Of a DNA stretch of 64,000 nucleotides, positions 31,238-39,964 are shown in pieces. The DNA is from Symbiodinium natans. Taxonomy: Eukaryota; Sar; Dinophyceae; Suessiales; Symbiodiniaceae. The stretch is from assembly GCA_905221605.1 (NCBI GenBank), contig CAJNDS010000114.1, positions 584,355-648,354 on the forward strand, read 5' to 3'. The stretch's first letter is position 1; the number at the start of each line of letters is the position of its first letter. The translations under genes were made by a program, and so were the position numbers. Below the pieces are notes generated by a model. It saw only the letters and a list, made by a program, of their open reading frames with translations, was not told the DNA's origin and searched no databases.

Positions 31238-34200
31238 GTTGCGCGGCTCCAGCAGCGTATACGGAAGTACTCACAGACCGAACCCTTTGCTATCCCAGCA
31301 AAACATCAAAAGACAAGTGCAGAACATCAAGCGGCACCCTAAACCCTAAACCCTAAACCCTAAACCCTAAACCCTAAACCCTAAACCCCTCTGGGAAGGT
31401 TTTGCGCCAATGAAGCAGCGTGGGGTGCGGCTTTGGATGGCTTCCAAAGAGCCCGCAGGGGCCTTTCCTTGTCACCATACGGTCACTTCTGTAAGGTTCA
31501 GGCTTTAGGCTTTAGGGTTTGGGCGTATGGCCCCTTTTGGGGTTATCATAAGGCGGTCCCGAATATGTAGGGAACCGCCAAAAGGGACCATCATGATGCC
31601 ATCATGTTTGAGAAGTGACCATGTCCCTACTACTTGAAGGTTCATGGGTAGTCTTTTTTTGTCGTTGGGGTACAGGAACCCCAAAAACGCTTATGAGCAG
31701 AGTTAGAAGCCTACTTTCAGCCCCAGGTTTATGGCTACCGGCTACCCATGAACTTCCATGTGATCTGTCACTCAGCCTGCCATCTGACGTCACAGCACCC
31801 CAAAAAAAACCCTGAACCTTAAACCCAAAAACCCTAAAAGATCCTAAAGCTCTGCTGTGTCAGGTCAATGGCAGAGGGCTCTTGTCGCTGTTCTCCAATA
31901 CGACACCGGCCCGGTGGGTGGCATGGTCAGGGCCAAAGAAGCTGGATGTTTTTGCATGTGCCGTTACAGTCGCTTCCGCACGTCCGCCTCAGTGGGTCTA
32001 GATGGCGCCGTCGTCTGCCAAGCGGAGGTGGAGTGGTGGGTGCGGCTTCGGTGCTCTGAGGTGTTTAGGTATGAGAGGCCAGCGTCTGCAGTTATGGGTT
32101 GTGGTCAAGTTCAACAAGCTCGCTAAATGCAGATTTGCAGGTCTTTCATTTGCAGGACCGGCTGTCGGCGGCCAACTGTAGAGTTGTGCGCATGCGAAGG
32201 TTTGGCGCGCAGGGGGTGACATGTTCTTCCCACTGGCTTGCGCGAATTTAGATGAATTGTGGAGGGTGAGTGGAGCTCTGTTATGCAGACTCCTGAACGA
32301 TCCTGAATGACGGTGGGGCCGCATGGAGTTCCGCCAGCTTAGCGCCATTCGATGTCGGAGAATCACCAGAGCCGAGTTCACCATCCTTGACACTAAGGCT
32401 GCTGCGATAGCCTCCGAAAGAAGTGCCGGGCCTCTGAGCGCAACTTCCACCCGAAGGCAGGGAGAGACGGAGAGTTCCGAGCATTCCGAAGTTGGACTCG
32501 TGTCCATCTGCGTTTTGCCCAGTCAAATTCACCCAAACCCTAAACCCTAGAATGTTTTATCCCCCTAGTTCTTAGAAGGGAATGAGGGGGAATTCCAAGG
32601 GCCCTACATATACTCTTTGAGGGACTGCTGAGGCCCTCATTCCCTCATTCCCCACTAAGACCCTAAACCCTAAACCCTAAACCCTAAACCCTGAACCCTA
32701 AACCCTAAACCCTAAACCCTAAACCCTAAACCTTAAACCCTAAACCCTAAACCCTAAACCCTAAACCCTAAACCCTAAACCCTAAACCCTAAACCCTAAA
32801 CCGTGCAGGCTGCTGGCGCGGCAGCTTCGGAAAGTGCTGCTCAACGGCGAGCTTTGGCCTCCCGGCCTTCGTGGCTGCCTCAGCTGCGAACTCGTACCCC
32901 CTTAAGGTTGTACCCCTAAAGGTTCCCCTTACTATAGCCCTAAACCCTAAACCCTAAACCCTAAACCCTAAACCCTAAACCCTAAACCCTAAACCCTAAA
33001 CCCTAAACCTAGTATGGCCCTTTTCTTCCCTTGGGGGGAGCCCTTAAAACAGGGACCCCATGAACTCAAGGGTACAACCTTACGGGTCCAAGGTAGAAGC
33101 CCTAGAAAGATGGACTGCGCAGGCGACGGGGTGCTTTACAGCTACACTCCTAGCTCCACTCTTCCTTCTGGGGACGGGAAGAGGTTTTAAAAGTTCTGGT
33201 TTGGGAGGTCCCTTGTACTAGCCGTCCTTCAAAGGGATTCTAGTAACCCCCTATTCTAATCCCAATTAAGGAGCTGCTAGTGCAAGGGCGAACATCCCTA
33301 AACCCTAAACCCTAAACCCTAACCCTAAACCCTAAACCCTAACCCCTAAACCCGAAACCCTAAACCCTAAACCCCATACAGGGGAACGTCCCAAGTTCTG
33401 ATCTTGGGGTCCAACACTTTCTTGCAGCGGGGGGGCTCGCAGGGACACGTCCGAGGCAAGGCCTCCGAGGCTTCGGAGGCGGCCGCGCGTGGGGTTTAGG
33501 GTTTAGGGTTTAGGGTTTAGGGTTTTAGGGGTTTTAGGGGTTTAGGGGTTTAGGGGTTTAGGGGTTTAGGGTTAGGGTTGGTTTAGGGTTTAGGCTTTAG
33601 GGTTTAGGGTGCGCGGAGGATTTTTGAGGGCCTTCCCAGACTCTCAGAGAGCGCTTCTCGCACTGGGGGTAGAACGCCAGCCAAGCAGCAGTGGTCACAG
33701 CATTCCATTTCACCGAGCAGCCTCTGCTGTACCAATATTTAGGCTTTTTAACGTTAAAAAGACCCTAAATGGGGTGTTTTGACGCTAAACAACCCTCTGA
33801 GTTTATTGCTCAGTTCGGTCTTTGTCGGCGCGGGTAGGTGACACCGACGATGCCAGGCTCCGAGCGAATGTGCTCTGCCAGCGTCTCAGGGCGGCCTGGA
33901 GATGCTTGAAGGCCAGAAGAGAATAACAACAACATCAATTAATAACAAAAATCACAAGAATAACAGTAATTAACAGTATTAACAAAAATAATAACAACGG
34001 CCAAGCAAGGTGGCAGTCATCGCCAGCAGCGAAGAGTTCCAGGTCAGTCGGTGTGGTGTCGTGCGCTGCAAGAGATTCCGCACCACTTTTAAATCCTACT
34101 CAACCCTACAAAACCCTACTCAACCCTACAAAACCCTACTAAACCCTACTAAACCCTATTAAACCCTATTAAACCCTATTAAGCCTGAGAACGCAGGAAG

Positions 34201-34787
34201 GCCGCTTGGCGGTGGTGGCCACCAAGCATGCCTACTGGCCGCTCCTCGTGAGGCGTGCGTAAGCTCGGGCGTTTCACTTAGTTTAGGGTTTGGGGGTTTA
34301 GGGTTTAGGGTTTAGGGTTTAGGGTTGCTTGTGCCAGGCTAATGGCATGCCGAAGGTTTCCGGGCACCGACAATTCACAGGCGCTCAGGGACACGCTGAA
34401 GTGACGTGTTGAAAGATGGTGGCAGTTTTGTCACGTTCTTTTGCCTTCGAGGTAACACATGATGCCTGGCTGCGCCTTGCAGATGGCTTGGGGCCACAGA
34501 GCCTTAGTAATAGAGTAGGTAAACTTTAACCTTTTTGTGTATTCGAATCCCTATAAATCCCAAAGGTTAGCTAACCTTTCATAAACCCTAAACCCTAAAC
34601 CCCAAACCCCAAACCCCAAACCCCAAACCCTAAACCCTAAACCCTAAACCCTAAACCCTAAACCCTAAACCCTAAACCCTAAACCCTAAACCCTAAACCC
34701 GGCCGGACAACAAAGGAGCAAGACGGCCCTGACGGAGCTGGGCCTTCGGTGAAAGCTCGAGAGCTCTCCCGGGAGCCCTGGCCCTAA
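31238..34787 (+). CDS. multi-exon gene fragment(s), unknown
   Basis: Plus-strand exons after the PPR stop: about 31238-31336 (VARLQQRIRKYSQTEPFAIP); about 31391-31490, ending at a GTAAGG donor (MKQRGVRLWMASKEPAGAFP); about 31862-32126 (GQWQRALVAVLQYDTGPVGG, PPR-like at its start); about 32809-32897 (SESAAQRRALASRPSWLPQL); about 33111-33187 (MDCAGDGVLYSYTPSSTLPS); about 33428-33491 (GGSQGHVRGKASEASEAAAR); about 33609-33730 (ARRIFEGLPRLSESASRTGG); 33814-33927, ending TAA (SARVGDTDDARLRANVLCQR); about 34011-34043, ending at a GTCAGT donor (VAVIASSEEFQ); about 34196-34261 (EGRLAVVATKHAYWPLLVRR); and about 34701-34787, ending TAA (DGPDGAGPSVKARELSREPW). Introns carry ITRs and MITEs. More than one gene is likely, since stops occur at 32126, 33927 and 34787. 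Confidence 0.4.
31631..31761. mobile_element. diverged M1-type MITE
   Basis: TACTTGAAGGTTCATGGGTA to CTACCCATGAACTTCCATGT. An unrelated short inverted repeat (ATGGCCCCTTTTGG/CCAAAAGGGACCAT) lies just before it at 31527-31594. Confidence 0.65.
31998..32507 (-). CDS. long minus-strand open frame, uncertain
   Basis: 169 codons from ATG to stop, antisense to a plus-strand PPR-like frame and to another plausible frame. Length alone is the argument, and no motif is visible. Kept as a candidate because it is the longest minus frame that is not low-complexity. Confidence 0.22.
   Translation of the reverse strand: MDTSPTSECSELSVSPCLRVEVALRGPALLSEAIAAALVSRMVNSALVILRHRMALSWRNSMRPHRHSGSFRSLHNRAPLTLHNSSKFAQASGKNMSPPARQTFACAQLYSWPPTAGPANERPANLHLASLLNLTTTHNCRRWPLIPKHLRAPKPHPPLHLRLADDGAI
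32665..32803. repeat. ITR array (CCCTAAA), about 20 units
   Basis: Follows an inverted-repeat segment (GGGAATGAGGGG...CCCTCATTCCC, 32567-32650) and ends at a CAG acceptor before an exon. Confidence 0.95.
32897..33092. mobile_element. M9 MITE interrupted by an ITR
   Basis: GTACCCCCTTAAGGTTGTAC at the left and GGGTACAACCTTACGGGT at the right are terminal repeats. Between TTACTATAG and CTAGTATGG lie ten CCCTAAA units (about 32937-33010). CTATAG/CTAGTA suggests that the ITR replaced or split the element's centre. Confidence 0.8.
33207..33397. mobile_element. M5 MITE interrupted by an ITR near its right end
   Basis: TTGGGAGGTCCCTTGTACTA, then CTAGTAACCCCCTATTCTAA and AGGGCGAACATCCC, which itself ends in the ITR. 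A second copy of the terminal motif, GGGGAACGTCCCAA, follows the array, so the terminal bases occur on both sides of it. Confidence 0.72.
34090..34182. repeat. variant ITR (AAACCCTACT/AAACCCTATT)
   Basis: Decamer units AACCCTACTC, AACCCTACAA and AAACCCTATT, apparently derived from the telomeric unit by a 3-base addition and spread locally. Confidence 0.75.
34495..34583. mobile_element. MITE-like element, two copies in the window
   Basis: TAGTAATAGAGTAGGTAAAC, TTTAACCTTTTTGTG and ATCCCAAAGGTTAGCTAACC recur at 52738-52832 with the same order and spacing. AACCTTT/AAAGGTT ends are inverted. Confidence 0.6.
34582..34700. repeat. ITR array (CCCTAAA with CCCCAAA block)
   Basis: Sixteen units ending directly at an exon-like frame (34701). 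Confidence 0.94.
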
Positions 34788-34889
34788 ACTCAGTGGGAGC
34801 CTCGAATGGACAGACCAGGAAGGGGTTTAGGCTTTAGGGTTTAGGGTTTAGGGTTTAGGGTTTAGGGTTTAGGCTTTAGCGCTACCCAA

Positions 34890-35940
34890 GATCTTGCCGT
34901 CAGTCTTGGGTCCCGCTGCTACGTTCGTCATCTAAGACAGCCACTGTGCCGGGGTCTTGGGAGCACGATTCGACCGGCCACCTTTATCACTAAATTATGA
35001 CGCACGTCACAAAGCAACACAACACACATCAACGAAGTAATGCCACACATGCAAAGCGTCAGTTGATACCATTTATCATGCATTTTCAGACTAGTGACTC
35101 CTGGTTACTTCTCAAATAAGATCTAAGTAGAAGCACGTTTGTTAATGTCTTGTTTTGCTTTTTTCTGGAAACTACTATGTTGATATTGAAGTATCTATTT
35201 GCACATTAACCTACGTCGTCCTCTGCTTCCGCTACAACACGTACACACTTTGCCACATGAAGCATTTTGTGTTAGGACTGTATGCTCGCAATTGTCAGTT
35301 GTATACTTGTCGATTAGCGTTTAAGGGAGGGGGTGTGAGGGGCTACCCTAAACCCTAAACCCTCAACCCTAAACCCTCAACCCTCAACCTTAAACCCTAA
35401 ACCCTAAACCCTAAACCCTAAACCCTAAACCCTAAACCCTAAACCCTAAACCCTACGTTTCGCAACTGAGGCCTCCTGAATGAACCAAGCAAGCCCGTGG
35501 AGTATAGGCTCCTTACACCCCTCCATTACACCCCTGTGGATCCTTGTGATCTGCGATTTGCTTTATTCATTGTTTCCCCGGTGTATAGGTTCGTCTACTG
35601 TACCTTGTATATACATATATATATATGTGCACACACTATATTACAAATATTTACACATCAACGTTTGCATGTTTTGTACTCTGTGAGCTTTGTCATATGC
35701 ATCATATTTTGCATGCAGAATCACGCCCAGCTTCTTTCTGTTTGTATGCCGTATTCCATTTTGATCTACCTTTTTTTTGGAATCTGGCATGCAACTTAAA
35801 CACATTCAAGCCACGCCATCACACTTTGCAGATATGGGGGTTTGAAAACAAGGAATCCTAATGCAAGCCCCCACCCCAAGGCGTCGCTGAAGTTTTGGCC
35901 TTCCAGGGTTTAGGGTTTAGGGTTTAGGGTTTAGGGTCCA
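34890..35940. other. AT-richer spacer without a supported gene
   Basis: Lower GC than the surroundings, with short Tyr/Cys-rich frames and TATATATA runs near 35605-35625. Holds one ITR at 35343-35455 (CCCTAAA) and a short TTTAGGG array at 35905-35937. Confidence 0.6.
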
Positions 35941-35941
35941 G

Positions 35942-36007
35942 GAGTTCTTCAGATGGGGGGTCCCATTCAGAGTTGAAGGACCCAGGAACTTCACCGTCGC
36001 GTCAGGT
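35942..36007 (+). CDS. possible exon
   Basis: After a CAG acceptor the frame reads EFFRWGVPFRVEGPRNFTVA and meets a GTAGCC donor. Short; no family visible. Confidence 0.28.
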
Positions 36008-36377
36008 TCGGTAGCCGTCCACTGCCGAAGAACCTGAAAGATGAAGGAGCATCGAGGCATCTTCGAAGTAGAAATTGAGGGTTTCAGGTTTAGGGTTTAG
36101 GGTTTAGGGTAAGCAAGAGTCTAAAGATCGCCCGTTCCCATAACTTCAGAATCTTTAGGATGAGGGAGCGTAAACGCGAAGCCTCCTGAAACTAAACGTG
36201 GTTGAGAGCCGGACACACTGGCAGAGAGACCAAGCCTACTTGTATAGCACTTCATGCACTGACATGCAAATGGACAGAAGCTGGTGCAAGAGCGGTTTTG
36301 GGTTTGTGGTTTAGGACGCGTTGAGGATTATTTTGACTATTCGGGTTTGTGACTTAACCCTGAAACATCTGTCACAG

Positions 36378-36436
36378 GAGAGGTGCACTGCATTGGGGCC
36401 ACCACTCTCGACGAGTACTGGCAGTACGCTGAGAAG
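36378..36436 (+). CDS. isolated ClpB/Hsp104-type AAA+ exon (fragment)
   Basis: Between GTCACAG and a GC donor (GCATGT), 59 bases encode EVHCIGATTLDEYWQYAEK. In ClpB/Hsp104/Hsp101 disaggregases the first AAA+ module has (L/V)xCIGATTLDEYRxYIEKDAALERRFQ around sensor 1; the match here is nearly complete up to the exon end. The following DAALERRFQ part and all other ClpB motifs (Walker A, Walker B) were not found nearby, so this is an orphan exon or a pseudogene relic. WQYAEK instead of RxYIEK is a departure. Confidence 0.6.
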
Positions 36437-36738
36437 GCATGTAGCGGCCAGCAGGTTTAGAATCACACCACTTGCGGATTAATGGTGTCGAAAGACACTT
36501 GCTGGTATTCGGCGTAGATATTGCGGTGACTCTAGGAATGACAAGCCAACAGGGCCGGATAGGGCAGCTGTCAAGCGCATGCAGAAGATAAACCCTAAAC
36601 CCTCATCCCTAAACCCTATACCCTAAACCCTAAACCCTAAACCGAAAGGATGGGCTCGGAAGATCGCTCAAAACGTTGGTCAATTTCTCGAGTTGGCAGC
36701 TTTGGCAAAGACCCCCAACCCAACATCAAGACGGAGCC

Positions 36739-39120
36739 ATGCCCATGCCTGCGCCGAGCACGCCGAGCACTCCTGCGCCGAGCGATCCTGCGCCGAGCGA
36801 TCCTGCGCCTCCCGAGACTGAGGATCAAATCTCGGTGTTGGGCAGCCGGTTGCAAGCCGAACTGGCTGATATCCTGGCTCGCTTGCAGGTCGTCGAGGAG
36901 CATATTGGGCTTTGTATAGTAAAGCCAGGTGAATTAAAGCCCGGTGCCTGCCGGCTGTCAAAGGACGAACCAAATGTTGTGTGGCCATGCGAGACACAAG
37001 CTCCAAGGGAACCGAGTGCGGAGGTTGAGTCAATGGAGTCCACTGAGGTCTTCTTTGAAGAAAGTGCATGGAGTGTCCCACTGCTTCTCGGATTAGTCGA
37101 TGTTGGGCGCTTCGACGCGTTCTTTGCCGCCACTTTGGTCCTGCTAAACCTCGGCATGCAGGCTGCCTTTACCTGGGTTCTGCTTTCAGACGGCTTCATT
37201 ACCGAGCCCTTTGAAACCAAGATCGACAGTGCCAAGATCTGGCGGACAAGCGTTGCGCATGACTCCAAGTACTTGGACTTGGCGGAAACTAGCTTGGTGT
37301 CACGCGTATGCGCAGGTGACGGTGCCCTCATCCTGTCGACCACCCAAGCGACCCTCGTCGAACACATCAACAGCTATCTTGGCTTGGAAAAGTCACAGCT
37401 CACGCACTCGCTTTTCCAACCCGGCGCACTTCTCTGCCTCCTCTGCATAGTTCTTTGGAGCTTGTGCGTGGGCAAGGATGCTCCTGCTGCTGCACTGCTT
37501 GTGAAAGCGTTTGTTTGGCTTTCATTTGTATCTCCTGAATCTACCTAGAGCGAGCCACTAGCAACCTTAACGAGGGAAGTTTCAACATCTGATGCTGTGA
37601 CGTGTTGGCATGCCCATGTTTGCGCCGTGGAGGAGTTGCGAAAGATCTGGCTGCAACTGGAGGCGATCATCGGAATCCCAAGATCCCACCATACAATTTA
37701 CCGCAGTGATGCTTTCCAGGTCATGTCAGTGCATCGCTTTGGGCTTTTGATAGCAATGTCCTTGGCTCGGGTGGCCATTGCCTCCATCTTGCTGATCGCG
37801 GGCAACCTCTGGCTGGCTCGGACAACAAGCATCGCGGACCTGATGTTGAATGCCGTCGCGCTGAATGCGATCATCGATGTTGACGAGATGATCTTCACTG
37901 CCATCCTCCCCCTCCAAATTAAGCATGCCATGCAGCGCCTCAAGCCTGTCCGCGTCACGTATGGGAGGCGCCGAAGTCAGCGTGAGTCCGTGGTGCACTT
38001 CGGCTTCTTCACTGCCCTGTTGCTTTCGGTGTACCTTCTGCTGCTCGTGCCTTTGGCGGATGCCATGCTGGCAACGAAGAACGAGCTCTGCGGAGGCAAC
38101 CAGACATTCGTTGTGAGGTATAATCCAGACACGCAGCTTTCATATGGGCTGGTGACTAGAAGCTCGCGAGAGTATGGCCACCTGTCGCCCATTGAGCTGG
38201 CTGTGCAGGCTCACAAAGCCACGTCTCCTGAGACCACGCCCGATGCTTCCGGGCCCACCTACATCTTGTTCAGTACCAACAAGAAACACTTTGATGCAGG
38301 CAGCACTCGCAGCATGCGAGAAGAGTCATCCGAAGCATCATCCGCGTTTTGCCTTGAGACGAGTGTTCTAAGCGAATCGAGCATCTACAGTCAAGATCCA
38401 GAAGCCCGGCTATATGCAACTCGGATGTTAAAGAATGCCGCTGCGAGCCTGGGCCGCGCGAATGCTTCAACCTGCCAAGCGCCTTGCGTGCCAAGTTGGG
38501 CAACTTGTGCACAAGGTTTCGATGGTGTTTCCTTGCTAGGATTGCAGCTAACCCTGAACCCTAAACCCAAAACCCTAAGCCCTAAGCCCTAAGCCAAGCC
38601 CCAGACCAGTCCCTCAACCTGCCAGGAATTGAGCGACCAATGTGACTCGCCAGATGCCCGCTTGCTGCGAAGAGTTTGCGGCGAAACCTGTGGATGTGTA
38701 GACCCCTTCAGCTCTGCCTGGTTCAAGGTGGAGGCACACGGTTGTGCTTCTTCCTGCCTGTCTCTTGGACAGCAACACTTGCAGAATCATGACTGCCAAG
38801 ATGTCTCAACTGCAGATCTCGGCTGGCAGAGGTTCTGGGCAGACTACCGGATTGCGGTATCGAGCTTTGTTGGACATGACATTACCACATTCCAGGCATA
38901 TGATGCGGCAAACATCACCATTCAAGCCATGCTGTCTGGGGGTTGCCCAGTTCTGTCGCACTTCCCAACCGACGTGTTCACCAACGCCGCCTTCTGCACC
39001 GGGCTGTCAGACTTGTTTCGGCCCCTTGCATCCCTTTGTCCACAGACCTGCGGCTGCGGCGCTTCACTGCCTCTGAGCGCGTGCCCAGCCAGCTGTGTCT
39101 CAGCCAACATGTCCGCGTGA
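36739..39120 (+). CDS. multi-pass membrane protein with two C-terminal ShKT-like Cys modules
   Basis: Three exons: about 36739-37476, 37633-38478 and 38626-39120, all joined in phase 0, giving about 692 residues. The first ATG at 36739 is a guess, as the frame is open further upstream. Residues 1-30 are Pro/Ser/Ala repeats; 30-60 could be helical. Hydrophobic segments lie near 127-149, 228-244, 283-306, 310-327 and 366-388. Between them is NAVALNAIIDVDEMIFTAIL, a type of acidic loop seen in dinoflagellate membrane proteins of unknown function (recollection, not verified). The C-terminal part has two cysteine modules, CGETCGC and CPQTCGC, each preceded by spaced cysteines as in ShKT domains; they probably face the lumen or cell exterior. 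Intron 1 (37477-37632) is GA-AG and intron 2 (38479-38625) is GC-AG and contains an ITR. Confidence 0.72.
38479..38625 (+). other. 147-base GC-AG intron with ITR and 11-bp flanking direct repeat
   Basis: TCAACCTGCCA occurs at 38467-38477 (end of exon 2) and 38614-38624 (end of the intron). The interior has five CCCTAAA/CCCTAAG units. Removing it restores the reading frame across the first ShKT-like module (STCQ|ELSDQC). The structure fits an introner-like insertion with target duplication. Confidence 0.75.
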
Positions 39121-39730
39121 ACCCCCTGAAAAAATGCGGATTTGTGCGAATGGGACGGCTGAGGTGTTTGCACATGGTTGCAACTTTGGGCGAGAGTGCT
39201 TCGGTAGTTGTCCTGATGCACAACCTGGAGGTCTTTAGTCTTTACAGTGATCTCTTCTTTTTCATGAGATGCCCCATCCCATCCCACCCTCCCAGACCTC
39301 TTCGTCTCCAACCCAGACAGATGGGATCGTTACTTAACATTCGTAGGACAAAGAGAGGTCCAAGACCAACACTATTTACAACAAGCTACCTTGATAACAC
39401 CTTCGTACTTTTTTTTACTGGCTTCACTGCAATCAACCATCGTGAGAGCTTACAATCCATTTCTCACTTCGTAAGTTTGGAATCATTGAAGTGAATTCAC
39501 TGTACAGACGCAACAACTGCCTGACTTTTACACGTTCAACTAGATAAATCCTCAAGCTCGTGAACGTAAGGCTAGACTTGCAAAAGCTCCAAATAGACTT
39601 ATCTCAATTTCTTGTTGCAATTTCTTGTCGTTCGCTTCCACCGTTGTTCCTTTATGGGCACATGGCCTTAATGATTAGGGTGGGTTCAACAGGTCAGTGC
39701 CTTGCCCACCGTGGCCAAACCGGACAAGTT
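39121..39730. other. 3' flank of the membrane-protein gene
   Basis: No convincing coding frame. Probably contains the 3' UTR; short competing frames only. Confidence 0.5.
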
Positions 39731-39797
39731 TCAGGCAGTCATAACATTCAGAAGACTATGGTTTAGGGTTTAGTCAGGCAGTCATAACATTCAGAAG
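39731..39797. repeat. 25-bp direct duplication around a short ITR
   Basis: TCAGGCAGTCATAACATTCA plus five bases (AGAAGA shared in part) occurs at 39731-39755 and 39773-39797, separated by CTATGGTTTAGGGTTTAG. A longer TTTAGGG array follows the second copy (39803-39842). Confidence 0.85.
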
Positions 39798-39964
39798 AAA
39801 ATGGTTTAGGGTTTAGGGTTTGGGGTTTAGGGTTTAGGGTTTGCCAGCAGCCATGAAATGTTCAACATCCATTCGAAGCCAGAAGGAATTGTATTCAAAA
39901 ATGTTGTGCCCCAGCATATAGAAGAATCCGAAGATCCACGAGCGCGCGTTGCGAAGCTCTAATT

